Positions 27,871-36,374 of a DNA stretch of 64,000 nt are shown piece after piece. The stretch covers positions 2,418,001 to 2,482,000 of the forward strand of contig NZ_CP014306.1 of NCBI RefSeq assembly GCF_001557535.2. The letters are read 5' to 3'. Source of the stretch: Burkholderia sp. PAMC 26561 (GTDB lineage: Bacteria > Pseudomonadota > Gammaproteobacteria > Burkholderiales > Burkholderiaceae). The notes beneath the pieces were generated by a model. It saw only the letters and a program-made list of their open reading frames with translations, was not told the DNA's origin and searched no databases. The stretch's first letter is position 1. Each line of letters starts with the position of its first letter. The translations under genes were made by a program, and so were the position numbers.

Positions 27871-28503
27871 ATGATTCGAGTGTTGATAGCGGACGATCAC
27901 GCAATCGTGCGAAGCGGGTTTCGGCAATTCGTTGCCGACGAACCCGACATGGAAGTGGCAGGCGAAGCGTCCACCGGGGACGAGACTATCGCGCTCGTGC
28001 GTGAGAGCGCGTTCGATGTGGTGCTGCTGGACATTGCGATGCCGGATAAAAACGGCATAGACACGCTGCGCGTGATCAAGCAGATTCGCCCGGAGCAGGG
28101 TGTGCTGATGCTTTCGGGCTATCCGGAGAGCCAGTACGCCATCAACCTGCTGCGCGCCGGCGCCAATGGTTATCTGAACAAGGATGCGGCACCCGACGAA
28201 ATCGTGCGCGCCATTCGCACGGTCGCGCGCGGGCACCGGTACTTATCGGAATTCATCGCCGATGCACTCGCGGACAAGCTCGAAAAGCCCGCTGCGGAGC
28301 GGCCACACGAAGCCTTATCGGAGCGCGAGTTCCAGATTTTTTGCAAGCTTGCCGCCGGACAACTGCCGACTGAAATTGCGGATGAGCTGCATTTGTCGGT
28401 GAAGACGATCAGCACGTACCGCGCGCGCGTTCTCGAAAAAATGCGCCTCGCGAATAACGCCGATCTTACGTATTACGCGATCAAGAACGGATTGATCGAG
28501 TAG
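27871..28503 (+). CDS. NarL/FixJ-type response regulator
   Basis: A 210-residue DNA-binding regulator. The receiver domain (about 1-120) has the acidic pair Asp8-Asp9, phospho-acceptor Asp54 (VVLLDIAMPDKNG) and Lys104. The LuxR-type helix-turn-helix occupies about 145-205 (LSEREFQIFCKLAAGQLPTE then LHLSVKTISTYRARVLEKM). The start at 27871 is chosen over 27808 because it begins directly at the first receiver strand (MIRVLIADDH). It is the natural partner of the HisKA_3 kinase at 24990-26384. Followed after 11 bases by a receiver-only protein. Confidence 0.93.
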   Translation: MIRVLIADDHAIVRSGFRQFVADEPDMEVAGEASTGDETIALVRESAFDVVLLDIAMPDKNGIDTLRVIKQIRPEQGVLMLSGYPESQYAINLLRAGANGYLNKDAAPDEIVRAIRTVARGHRYLSEFIADALADKLEKPAAERPHEALSEREFQIFCKLAAGQLPTEIADELHLSVKTISTYRARVLEKMRLANNADLTYYAIKNGLIE

Positions 28504-28514
28504 GAAGCAGGAGG

Positions 28515-28949
28515 ATGCCCGCCGTGGGCCAACAAACGATCGCCGATGAAACCAGGCTTGCACAGAAGCGGCCGCTGAGCGTGTTGCTGATCGAGGATTC
28601 GCCGTTGATCCGGCGCAGCCTCGTGGAGGCCATCGATGCGTCCGGCGAGCTGAAAGTGAGTGCCTGGGCCGATACGCCTGAAGGCGCGATTGCGCTGCTG
28701 GCTTCGGCGGCATTCGACGCGGTGATCGTCGACTTGCAGTTGAAGAGCGGCTCGGGCATCGAGGTTCTTTCTTATTTGCAACGCACCGGCATCACCGATT
28801 CAACCTTCGCCGCCGTGCTGACCAACCATGCGTTGCCGGCCTACCGCGAGCGATGCCTGCAATACGGCGTGCGCCATTTCTTCGATAAATCCCTGGAATT
28901 CGACCGCGTGCTCGACGCGCTGCATCTTTATGCGCGCGCCCGGGGCTGA
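28515..28949 (+). CDS. receiver-only response regulator
   Basis: A 144-residue protein holding one receiver domain and no output domain. After 20 leading residues come LSVLLIEDSPLIRRSLVEAI, the phospho-acceptor Asp73 (AVIVDLQLKSGSG), Thr/Ser switch region (AAVLTNHALPAY) and Lys (FFDKSLEFDRV). It is 11 bases downstream of the LuxR-type regulator, almost surely in one operon. Likely roles are a phosphate sink or phosphorelay partner for the same kinase, or a protein-protein switch; the sequence cannot decide. Confidence 0.85.
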   Translation: MPAVGQQTIADETRLAQKRPLSVLLIEDSPLIRRSLVEAIDASGELKVSAWADTPEGAIALLASAAFDAVIVDLQLKSGSGIEVLSYLQRTGITDSTFAAVLTNHALPAYRERCLQYGVRHFFDKSLEFDRVLDALHLYARARG

Positions 28950-28967
28950 GCACGTCCGGGAACGGCG

Positions 28968-29339
28968 TCAATCCGTGTCGGCCTGATCCGGCTTCAAGGG
29001 ATATTTCGCGGCGAGCGTGGCCGGCGCGAGCCACTGGAATGTGCGCATCTGATCGCCGTCAAAGGTGCATTCCACCGCGGCCGGCACAGGGGTTTTCGTG
29101 GTCTTGATCGGTGTCGCGCCCGCTGGCGCAACTCTCAGAATGTAAGTGCCTTCCACTACCACGCGCGTCCCGCGATAGGAAACACGCGGAATCTCATAGT
29201 CGAGCTTCGGGCTGGAAGCGGGATAGGTCTCGACCATCTTCGCCTTGCATTGCTGGGCGTTCTGATACCCCGTCGTGCATCCGGCGGTACAGGCGAGAAC
29301 GGCGGCAGCGGCAACCGTGTAGAGGCTTCGATGTTTCAT
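28968..29339 (-). CDS. lipoprotein of unknown function
   Basis: A 123-residue lipoprotein convergent with the receiver gene. MKHRSLYTVAAAAVLACTAG then Cys21 forms the signal peptide and lipobox. The mature part contains a beta-rich segment (LDYEIPRVSYRGTRVVVEGT) and a Cys pair (Cys31 and a later one near residue 90, VECTFDG) that could form a disulfide. The frame is open upstream to 29603 but would cross the tRNA gene, so 29339 is the right start. No family recognised. Confidence 0.75.
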   Translation of the reverse strand: MKHRSLYTVAAAAVLACTAGCTTGYQNAQQCKAKMVETYPASSPKLDYEIPRVSYRGTRVVVEGTYILRVAPAGATPIKTTKTPVPAAVECTFDGDQMRTFQWLAPATLAAKYPLKPDQADTD

Positions 29340-29478
29340 GTGGGCTCGCGCTAATAGAGACGCTCGATGAGACGCGCAGTCTACTTCAGTCGGCGGGCAT
29401 TGGCAGAATCGCCCGGAAACGATAGCAGGCACAGGCGGCAGTGGCGTCCGCCCGTCTTTCCAAAGCCGTATCGGGTGC

Positions 29479-29563
29479 TGGTAGCGGGGACCGGACTTGA
29501 ACCGGCAAGCCGTTAGGCGGCGGATTTTAAGTCCGCTATGTTTACCAATTTCATCACCCCGCC
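29479..29563 (-). tRNA. tRNA-Leu (UAA)
   Basis: An 85-base class II tRNA with encoded CCA (29479-29481). The anticodon stem GCGGA/TCCGC encloses the loop CTTAAAA, giving anticodon UAA. The T arm has TTCAAGT, the D arm has a 3-pair stem, and the variable arm is long as expected for leucine. The acceptor pairs GGCGGGG with CCCCGCT, so position 1-72 is a G-U wobble. Confidence 0.95.
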
Positions 29564-29574
29564 AGGCGGACGGC

Positions 29575-29603
29575 ATTCTACCATCGGAAGGGCGGAGGGC
29601 CAA
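29575..29603 (-). promoter_or_regulatory. promoter of tRNA-Leu
   Basis: On the minus strand TTGGCC (29598-29603), a 17-base spacer, then TAGAAT (29575-29580). The predicted start is about five bases before the mature 5' end at 29563. Confidence 0.65.
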
Positions 29604-29994
29604 TCCGCGGTGCCGTCAACGTCACGAACTCCGGTCATCGAGTCGGCCTCCGGCGCGCCGTTTTTGCACATCGATAAACGCGTTTATCTACGTTGCGCAT
29701 TGCAACAAAGACAACTGCCCGCGCACTCGTCCATGTCGCTACCGGAAAGAAACAGAAATATATTCGCGACCGGGTGCATCCGTTTCATCTCAGGCCCGCG
29801 TATTTAGCTACGTGAAGATCAGCCGTCCTGATGGCATCAGGGCTTCATCGCTCCGGCCTGTCTTCATTACCTCATCCTCATGTCTCATGCATCACGGCTC
29901 CTTGTTGCAAGGTGCAGCCGCTGCTTTAACTCGGCTGTGCACTTCGAATGGCGCCGTACGGTTAATTACTCAATATGCAGGAAAGGAGATAGTC
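29604..29994. other. intergenic region upstream of the Tat/lipoprotein ferritin-like gene
   Basis: About 390 bases without a supported gene. The downstream gene's promoter must lie here; TTGTTG-17-TTTAAC near 29900-29930 is the best I can find and is weak. A plus-strand frame is open across the region but has no ribosome site. Confidence 0.35.
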
Positions 29995-30972
29995 ATGGCA
30001 GAAGAAATTGCGATCCTCGATATCCTCGAACGCCGCGCCAATAAGTTGGCCAAACGCCGGCAGTTCTTCAGGAGCGCAGGCGGGCTGGGATTGGGGCTCG
30101 TCGGCGGCACGATACTCGGCGCATGCGGCGGCAGTTCAGGCGACAATGCCAACGCTCAGACAGGCCCGAGCGATGCGGACATTCTCAACTTCGCGCTCAA
30201 CCTCGAATACCTCGAAGCAAGCTTCTACGCCTACGCCGTGACGGGCGCAGGGCTACCGGCCAATTTGATGAGCGGCGCAGGCACCCCCGGCACCGTCATT
30301 CCGGGGCAAAAGGTCGACTTCACGGGCGACCCGCTGGTCGGCGCATACGCTGCTGAAATCGCGCGTGACGAGCTCGAGCACGTTACCTTTTTGCGCACGG
30401 CACTCGGCGCCTCCGCGGTCGCAATGCCGGCGCTTGACGTAGGCGGCACGAGCGCGACGGGGGCATTTTCAATCGCGGCGCAAGCAGCCGGCGTGATCGG
30501 CCCGGGCCAGGTCTTCAATCCGTACTCGAGCCCGACGAACTTCCTGATCGGCGCGTTCATCTTCGAAGATGTCGGCGTAACGGCGTACAAAGGTGCGTCG
30601 CCGCTGATCACGAACAAGACGTACCTGGAAGCGGCAGCCGGCATTCTCGCGGCCGAGGCTTACCACGCAGGTCTGGTTCGCACGGTGCTGTTCTCGCGCG
30701 GCATGACGACGCCTTCTATCTATACGACCGTGCAACAGATCTCCGACGCCCGCGATTCGCTCGATGCCTCGACAGATGTAGACCAGGGCATCACCGGCGC
30801 AACGGCGGGAAGCTCGAACATCGTGCCGCTCGATACCAACGGTCTTGCATTCAGCCGCAGTTATGATGATGTCCTGAATATCGTGTACCTGAACAAGGGT
30901 GCAGTGACGCAGGGCGGGTTCTTCCCGGCCGGTGTCAACGGCACGCTGCACATGAGCAGCGCGTTCGTCTGA
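29995..30972 (+). CDS. exported ferritin-like domain protein (Ferritin_2 type)
   Basis: A 325-residue protein. The N-terminus has a Tat-like motif (KRRQFFRSAGG, residues 20-30), a Gly-rich hydrophobic stretch and the lipobox LGAC (Cys44), so it is probably exported folded and lipid-anchored. The ferritin-like helices contain NLEYLEASFYAYAV (about 66-79) and ARDELEHVTFLRTALG (about 122-137), then AAEAYHAGLVRTVLF near 220. These Glu/His pairs resemble the Ferritin_2 / desiccation-related family. Metal content and function are unproven. A very strong ribosome site (GAAAGGAGAT) precedes the ATG, suggesting high expression. Confidence 0.85.
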   Translation: MAEEIAILDILERRANKLAKRRQFFRSAGGLGLGLVGGTILGACGGSSGDNANAQTGPSDADILNFALNLEYLEASFYAYAVTGAGLPANLMSGAGTPGTVIPGQKVDFTGDPLVGAYAAEIARDELEHVTFLRTALGASAVAMPALDVGGTSATGAFSIAAQAAGVIGPGQVFNPYSSPTNFLIGAFIFEDVGVTAYKGASPLITNKTYLEAAAGILAAEAYHAGLVRTVLFSRGMTTPSIYTTVQQISDARDSLDASTDVDQGITGATAGSSNIVPLDTNGLAFSRSYDDVLNIVYLNKGAVTQGGFFPAGVNGTLHMSSAFV

Positions 30973-31088
30973 GCGTTAAAGAACTTGGGGTGGGTGAAGC
31001 GGGCGGCGCCGGTTCTCGCATGTGGGGTCATGCGGAACCCGGCGCCTCTTCGGTCATTGGATAGCTCAAAAGATTTCAGGAGACGATC

Positions 31089-31211
31089 ATGAAAAACGTT
31101 TCTATCGGCGCATGGCGGGAGCGCACGCGGCTCGGGATCGGCTTGTCGATCATCGCGGCCGGTGCCGGCTTGCAGTTGCTTCAGTGGCTTCATACATCGA
31201 TGCCTGGATAA
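31089..31211 (+). CDS. 40-residue membrane miniprotein
   Basis: A short gene read directly: MKNVSIGAWRERTRLGIGLS, then IIAAGAGLQLLQWLHTSMPG, stop. A basic N-terminus is followed by one hydrophobic helix of about 18 residues. CAGGAGA lies 6 bases before the ATG. It is 116 bases after the ferritin-like gene on the same strand and may share its transcript. No family recognised. Confidence 0.55.
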   Translation: MKNVSIGAWRERTRLGIGLSIIAAGAGLQLLQWLHTSMPG

Positions 31212-31351
31212 ATACCCCCACCTTTCCCTCGTTCACACCAAATCGACAACACTGTGCCGCTCACGCATAATTTGCAGCGCGCAGTTGCGGCGCCATGCAG
31301 CCATGCTGCGTGTCCAGGTCGGTTCAAGTCGTGTAACGGGAGAGGGCGAAG

Positions 31352-31936
31352 ATGGGTACGAACCGGATCGAAGCGTTCAGCGACGGCGTGATCGCGATCA
31401 TCATCACGATCATGGTGCTGGAACTCAAGGTGCCGCACGGCGCCGACCTTGCCGCGCTAGGCACGTTGATCCCTGTTTTCTGCGCTTATGTCCTGAGCTT
31501 CGTCTACGTCGGGATCTACTGGAACAATCATCATCACCTGATGCATGCGGCAAAACGCGTCAACGGCAGCGTGCTGTGGGCAAACCTGCACGTGTTGTTC
31601 TGGTTGTCGCTGTTTCCGTTCACTACCAACTGGATGGGTGAAAACCACCTTGCGTCCTGGCCGACCGCACTCTACGGCTTCGATCTCTTCATGACGGCAG
31701 TCGCGTGGTATATCCTCACGCGCACGCTGATCGGCTTGCACGGCGCCAACTCCATGCTCGAGCGTGCGATCGGGGCGGACTTCAAAGGCAAGCTCTCGGT
31801 GGTCCTCTACCTCATCGCGATTGCCGCGTCCTTCTGGGAACCCTGGATCGCTGCCGCCCTGTACGCGATCGTCGCTGTTGTCTGGCTCGTGCCCGATCGC
31901 CGTGTGGAAAAAGTGCTGATGACCGAAGAGCCGTAA
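31352..31936 (+). CDS. TMEM175-family (DUF1211) membrane channel
   Basis: A 194-residue, six-helix inner-membrane protein. The start has the family motif NRIEAFSDGVIAIIITIMVL (FSDG of the pore helix), followed by ELKVPH. The second recognised stretch is YVLSFVYVGIYWNNHHHLMH, typical of bacterial TMEM175. Bacterial members conduct potassium as tetramers. Single six-helix unit, normal length. GGGAGAGGGC lies before the ATG. No partner gene is evident. Confidence 0.88.
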   Translation: MGTNRIEAFSDGVIAIIITIMVLELKVPHGADLAALGTLIPVFCAYVLSFVYVGIYWNNHHHLMHAAKRVNGSVLWANLHVLFWLSLFPFTTNWMGENHLASWPTALYGFDLFMTAVAWYILTRTLIGLHGANSMLERAIGADFKGKLSVVLYLIAIAASFWEPWIAAALYAIVAVVWLVPDRRVEKVLMTEEP

Positions 31937-31999
31937 GAGCGGCTCCTACCAGCATGAACGGTGCTACGCTTCGGGCATGAAGTCCTGAGAGCGAAGCCC

Positions 32000-32467
32000 A
32001 TGTCATCAAATGCGATACGCATCGGCGTAATCTCCGATACCCACAACCTCGTGCGCCCCGAAGCGCTTCACGCGCTGCAAAGCTGCGAGCACATCATTCA
32101 CGCGGGCGACATCTGCAACCCTGCCGTGCTGGACGCGCTCAACGCGCTTGCACCCGTCACCGCAGTGCGCGGCAACAATGATTCGGGCGTGCAGATCGAT
32201 GACCTTCCCGAAGCGGTGACGCTGCGTTTGGGCGAGACATCGATTCATGTCGTGCACGATATATCGGATGTCCCGCGACGGCTCGACGGTATCGATGTCG
32301 TCATCACGGGCCATTCGCACAAGCCGCTGGTCGAGCGTCGCGGTGCGACGCTATTCGTCAACCCCGGGAGCGCCGGACCACGCCGCTTCAAATTGCCAAT
32401 AACGCTTGGGATCATGGTCATCGAAAGCGGCGAGGTGAAAGTGGAGATCGTGACGCTGGTCGAGTGA
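32000..32467 (+). CDS. YfcE-type metallophosphoesterase
   Basis: A 155-residue phosphodiesterase of the MJ0936/YfcE family. Metal-binding motifs are present in order: GVISDTHNLV (Asp-x-His), HAGDI (Gly-Asp), VRGNND (Asn-His/Asp type), VVHD, and TGHSHKPLVERRG (Gly-His-x-His). Such enzymes hydrolyse artificial phosphodiesters; the natural substrate is usually unknown. The start at 32000 gives the normal N-terminus (MSSNAIRIGVIS); the frame is open from 31961. It is 63 bases after the channel gene. Confidence 0.9.
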   Translation: MSSNAIRIGVISDTHNLVRPEALHALQSCEHIIHAGDICNPAVLDALNALAPVTAVRGNNDSGVQIDDLPEAVTLRLGETSIHVVHDISDVPRRLDGIDVVITGHSHKPLVERRGATLFVNPGSAGPRRFKLPITLGIMVIESGEVKVEIVTLVE

Positions 32468-32481
32468 AGCCATCGGAATAA

Positions 32482-32515
32482 AAAGAGGCCGTTCCCAACC
32501 AGGAACGGCCTCTTT
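32482..32515. terminator. bidirectional terminator
   Basis: AAAGAGGCCGTTCC (32482-32495) pairs perfectly with GGAACGGCCTCTTT (32502-32515) around a 6-base loop, with A and T runs on either side. It separates the convergent phosphoesterase and proP. Confidence 0.92.
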
Positions 32516-32542
32516 GTCTTAGCTGGCGTGGATCAGCCCCGA

Positions 32543-34009
32543 TCAGGCGTGAGCGGTTGCATCCGGCAAACGCTCATCCATCTCTGCAGCCTGCTTTGCA
32601 CCGCGCAACACAGCATGGGCTTCCGAGCGCGAACCGACCGACGGCGGCGAGCCCTTCAGCGGCTTCCTCGCGGTCTCATGCAGCGCGATCACCGAAACGA
32701 TTCCGATCAACGACGCACCCATCAGGTAGTACGCAGGCATCATCAGATTTCCCGTCGATGAAACCAGCCACGCCGTCACGAGCGGGGTCGTACCGCCGAA
32801 CAGCGAAACCGAAACATTGAAGCCGATTGCGAGCGCGCCATAGCGGATCTTGGTCGGGAACAACGCAGGCAGTGCTGAAGGCATCGCGCCCGTAAAGCAC
32901 GACAGCAACACGCCAAGGATCAGCATGCCGCTGAAAATCGGCATCACGTTGCCCATGCGGATCAGCGTGAGCGCGGGCATGGACAGCACCAGAAGTCCGA
33001 CGCACCCAAACAGCAGCACCGGCTTGCGGCCAATCTTGTCGGAGAGATGGCCGGCGAAAAGCGTCATCGGCATCATCAGCACCATCACGATCAACACGAC
33101 GAACAGCCCATGCGTTTCGTTGAACTTGAGCGTGGCGGAAAGATAACTCGGCAGATAAGACAGCGCCATGTAGTCAGTGACGTTGAAGATCAGCACGAGT
33201 CCCACGCATTGCAGCATCGGCTTCCAGTTCTTCACGAGCATGTCGCGAAACTGATCCTTCGGCGTGCTGTGCGCTTCGGTCTCGCGCTTGTCGGCTTCAC
33301 GCTGGAACGCAGGCGTTTCTTCGAGCTTCAGACGGATATACAAGCCGATCAGACCAAGCGGTCCGGCGATCAGGAACGGGATACGCCAGCCCCATGAAAG
33401 CAGCGATTGCTCCGACATGGTCGCGGTCAGGACCGCAACGCAGCCCGCGCCGAGCACGTAACCCACGAGGGTGCCGAATTCCAGGAAGCTGCCAAGGAAC
33501 CCGCGCCGTTTATCCGGCGCAAATTCCGCGATGAAGGTCGCCGCGCCGCCGTATTCGCCGCCGGTCGAAAAGCCCTGCAGCAGGCGAGCAGCCAGCAAAA
33601 GAATGGGCGCGAAGATGCCGATGGTGCCGTAATCAGGAATCAAGCCGATACAGAACGTCCCAATGGCCATCATGATCATCGTCATCGCGAGCACGCGCTT
33701 GCGGCCGATGCGGTCGCCCAGCGGCCCGAACACCATGCCGCCGACCGGACGCACGAGGAATGCCGCAGCGAACGTGCCGAACGTGGCGATCAATTGCGCG
33801 CCGGGATTGCTTGAAGGAAAGAACACCTTGCCGAGCGTCACCGCGATGTAGCTGTACACGCCGAAATCGAACCATTCCATCGCATTGCCGATCGCCATGG
33901 CGCCGACGGCGCGCTTGAGGAGGCCCTTATCGACGATGGTGATATCGGCAAGCGACAGGTCTTTCTCGGGTTGGGGTTGTCGCCAGAGGCCGTCGTTCGG
34001 TGTTGCCAT
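32543..34009 (-). CDS. proP: proline/betaine transporter ProP
   Basis: A 488-residue MFS proton symporter for osmoprotectants. The sequence tracks E. coli ProP closely: AIGNAMEWFDFGVYSYIAVT in helix 1, GDRIGRKRVLAMTMIMMAIG in loop 2-3, QGFSTGGEYGGAA, FPTKIRYGALAIGFN and NLMMPAYYLMGASLIG. It lacks the long C-terminal coiled coil that adjusts osmotic set-point in the E. coli protein; only a short tail (about 20 residues) remains. GGAG precedes the ATG. The gene stands alone with 560 bases of upstream DNA. Confidence 0.93.
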   Translation of the reverse strand: MATPNDGLWRQPQPEKDLSLADITIVDKGLLKRAVGAMAIGNAMEWFDFGVYSYIAVTLGKVFFPSSNPGAQLIATFGTFAAAFLVRPVGGMVFGPLGDRIGRKRVLAMTMIMMAIGTFCIGLIPDYGTIGIFAPILLLAARLLQGFSTGGEYGGAATFIAEFAPDKRRGFLGSFLEFGTLVGYVLGAGCVAVLTATMSEQSLLSWGWRIPFLIAGPLGLIGLYIRLKLEETPAFQREADKRETEAHSTPKDQFRDMLVKNWKPMLQCVGLVLIFNVTDYMALSYLPSYLSATLKFNETHGLFVVLIVMVLMMPMTLFAGHLSDKIGRKPVLLFGCVGLLVLSMPALTLIRMGNVMPIFSGMLILGVLLSCFTGAMPSALPALFPTKIRYGALAIGFNVSVSLFGGTTPLVTAWLVSSTGNLMMPAYYLMGASLIGIVSVIALHETARKPLKGSPPSVGSRSEAHAVLRGAKQAAEMDERLPDATAHA

Positions 34010-34568
34010 GAAGAGAAGCTCCAGGTGTGTCGCCGATCCATTGGGGGACGGATCGGCGGGTGCGCTATGCGCACGTTGCCGGGGAAAGTGCAGTTTCGCG
34101 ACGAGGCGAGGCGTCAGTTCATGAAGAAGCCGAAGGCTGGTCGCACACCGAACGCGTCGGAATGCTCAGAGCAAAGCCTATGCCTCGCAACGATGGTCGC
34201 GAAATGGCACTTCGTGGGTACTGCTTGAATTGATGGCTGGACGCAACGAAACCCGTTCAGACGCGGCGCATGATGCGCGGCGGTACGGCTTTGCTGTGTC
34301 ACGGACGGAAGAGGCTTGGGAACAGCATCCACGGACAGACCATGACCCGTGGAAGCCTCGACAATCACTCGCCGGTATCTCTTAAATGACGCTTGGGGCA
34401 AAGGGCTCAGCTACTCGGAAGGCTCTTTGCATCTAGTTCAGTCGTGAGAAATTGACTTTGAATTGCTATTGGAAAGAAGGAGATGATAGCACGATGCAAG
34501 ACGATGCGCAAACCGCCTGCCCTCGCGCGGCATTTGGGGCGTTCTATCTGGTGCATGGTGGAAACGAA
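34010..34568. other. intergenic region upstream of proP
   Basis: About 560 bases with no supported gene. It should contain the proP promoter (minus strand). A plus-strand TTGACT (34453) followed by AAGGAGATGATAGCACGATG looks like a gene start, but the frame (213 residues from 34452) runs through the yggX terminator and antisense to yggX and has no recognisable sequence. I see no RNA gene. Confidence 0.4.
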
Positions 34569-34570
34569 AA

Positions 34571-34593
34571 AGCCGGTCTTTGGAAGACCGGCT
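34571..34593 (-). terminator. terminator after yggX
   Basis: AGCCGGTCTT (34571-34580) pairs with AAGACCGGCT (34584-34593) around a 3-base loop. On the minus strand it is followed by a run of Ts, 27 bases past the yggX stop. Confidence 0.9.
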
Positions 34594-34619
34594 CTTCTAA
34601 GCCGAACGGTAGTCCCGTC

Positions 34620-34895
34620 TCAGCTTTGCGCTGGCGGAACATAGCCTTGAGCGGTGTCCGCGCCTTCACCGAAGAAGTACTTTTCCGTCTGCTTGAGCAG
34701 GTACTGACGCGCCCGCGGATCGGCCATGTTCAGGCGGTTTTCGTTGATCAGCATGGTTTGCTGCTTGAGCCAGCCTTGCCAGGCTTCCTTCGATACCGTT
34801 TCATAAATCCGCTTGCCGAGTTCGCCCGGCAGCGGGGGGAAGTCGAGTCCTTCGGCTTCCTTGCCGAGTTTTGCGCATTGAACCATTCGGGCCAT
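34620..34895 (-). CDS. yggX: Fe(2+)-trafficking / oxidative damage protein YggX
   Basis: A 91-residue cytoplasmic protein that protects iron-sulfur clusters from oxidants. Sequence is typical: [20 protein letters not shown] with the conserved Cys7, then [40 protein letters not shown] and the C-terminal FFGEG. AGGAGA lies 7 bases before the ATG. It follows argA by 94 bases on the same strand. Confidence 0.96.
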   Translation of the reverse strand: MARMVQCAKLGKEAEGLDFPPLPGELGKRIYETVSKEAWQGWLKQQTMLINENRLNMADPRARQYLLKQTEKYFFGEGADTAQGYVPPAQS

Positions 34896-34989
34896 CTGTC
34901 ATTCTCCTGTAGCGGGTTATCTGGACGATTCGTTCAGGCGGCGCATGGGTTGCGCGGCGACCGGATCGAAGCGTCTGTAAATGGAGTGC

Positions 34990-36360
34990 TTAAAGCTGCT
35001 TCATCAGCACGAGCGATTTGCGCTGCCAGTTGTAAAGGCGGCGCCGGTCTTCAGGCAGGTCGTCCACGGTCACCTTCACGAAACCACGCTTGAGAAACCA
35101 GTGCTCCGTGCGCGTGGTCAGCACGAAAATATGCGTGAGGCCGCGAGCGCGCGCGCGTTGTTCCACGCGCTTGAGCAGCCGTTCGCCGTCGCCCGCGCCT
35201 TGTGCTTCCGGCGAGACGGTCAGGCAAGCCATTTCGCCGATACGTTCCTGCGTGTACGGATACAGAGCCACGCAGCCAAACAGCACGCCATCGTGCTCGA
35301 TCACCGAAAAATGATCGATATCGCGTTCAATCTGGTGCCGGCCACGCCGCACCAGCGTGCCGTCCATTTCCAGCGGCTCGATCAGCGTCAGGATCCCGCC
35401 AACGTCATCCGGCGTGGCTTCCCGCAGGCTTTCCAGATTCTCGTACGAGATCATGGTGCCGACGCCGTCGTGCAGGAACAATTCCAGCAGGACGCTGCCG
35501 TCGAGCGCGTAAGGGATGATGTGCGCGCGCGCCACGCCGCCGCGGCACGCACGAATGGTGTGCTTGAGGTAAAACGCCGCGTCGCCCTGCAGTTCGCCGC
35601 TTTCGTGCAAACGATAAGCGTCATCGAGCGACATTTCGCGCACGAGTTCGCCGTTTTCATCGACGAGGCCCGGTGTTTCGGTCAGGAAAATGATCTTGTC
35701 GGCACGCAACGCGATCGCCGCCGCCGAAGCGACATCTTCCATCGATAGATTGAACGCTTCGCCCGTTGGCGAGAATCCAAGCGGGGAGAGCAGGACCAGC
35801 TTGTTGCTGGTGAGCGAGTGGCGAATCGAATCGCCGTCGATCTTGCGGACCACGCCGGTGTGCTGGAAATCGACGCCATCCAGAATGCCGACTGGACGCG
35901 CCGTCACGAAATTGCCCGATACCACGCTGATGTGCGCGTGCGCCATCGGCGTATTGGGCAAGCCCTGGCTGATCGCCGCTTCAATGTCCAGGCGCACTTC
36001 GCCGGCGGCTTCCTTCGCGGATTCGAGCGCGCGGGCGTCGGTGATGCGCAAGCCGTGCGAAAACTCCGACTCCACGCCGTGCAGATTCAACTGCTCTTCT
36101 ACCTGGGGTCGCGATCCGTGCACGAGCACGACGTGAATACCCATGGCGTGCAACAACCCGACGTCCTGGACGAGTGCGTTCAGCCTGCCTTCCTGCACCA
36201 GCTCGCCGCCGAACGCGACCACGAAGGTCTTGTTTCGGAACGCGTGAATATAAGGGGCGACGGAACGCATCCAGTCGACAAACTGGGCGTGTTGATCAGG
36301 CGCTTCTGGCTCGGCGGAAACCGGCGGCTGCGCGGCGGGGAGGTCGGTCTGAGTATTCAT
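34990..36360 (-). CDS. argA: N-acetylglutamate synthase ArgA
   Basis: A 456-residue enzyme for the first step of arginine synthesis (acetyl-CoA + glutamate). The amino-acid-kinase-like domain spans about 25-300 (FVVAFGGELVQEG, VVLVHGSRPQVEEQLNLHG, VLLSPLGFSPTGEAFNLSME); it normally carries arginine feedback control. The GNAT acetyltransferase domain covers about 305-456 (CLTVSPEAQGAGDGERLL, the acetyl-CoA loop). The start is at 36360 (MNTQTDLPAAQ); the frame extends back to 36540, but that would read into hrpA. No ribosome site precedes this ATG, and a -10 element lies only 7 bases away (see promoter). Confidence 0.94.
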   Translation of the reverse strand: MNTQTDLPAAQPPVSAEPEAPDQHAQFVDWMRSVAPYIHAFRNKTFVVAFGGELVQEGRLNALVQDVGLLHAMGIHVVLVHGSRPQVEEQLNLHGVESEFSHGLRITDARALESAKEAAGEVRLDIEAAISQGLPNTPMAHAHISVVSGNFVTARPVGILDGVDFQHTGVVRKIDGDSIRHSLTSNKLVLLSPLGFSPTGEAFNLSMEDVASAAAIALRADKIIFLTETPGLVDENGELVREMSLDDAYRLHESGELQGDAAFYLKHTIRACRGGVARAHIIPYALDGSVLLELFLHDGVGTMISYENLESLREATPDDVGGILTLIEPLEMDGTLVRRGRHQIERDIDHFSVIEHDGVLFGCVALYPYTQERIGEMACLTVSPEAQGAGDGERLLKRVEQRARARGLTHIFVLTTRTEHWFLKRGFVKVTVDDLPEDRRRLYNWQRKSLVLMKQL

Positions 36361-36366
36361 GCCGGG

Positions 36367-36374
36367 ATTATAAT
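36367..36374. promoter_or_regulatory. shared palindromic -10 element of argA and hrpA
   Basis: The palindrome ATTATAAT gives TATAAT on both strands (plus 36369-36374, minus 36372-36367). Transcription would start about 36381 toward hrpA (ATG 36383) and about 36360 toward argA (ATG 36360). The whole gap is 22 bases and neither ATG has a ribosome site. -35 matches are poor on both sides. Confidence 0.55.

Noticed and set aside
34452..35093. A plus-strand gene starting near TTGACT and AAGGAG upstream of yggX
   Set aside because: It runs through the yggX terminator and antisense to yggX, and the translation has no recognisable sequence; the ribosome-like site is probably chance.
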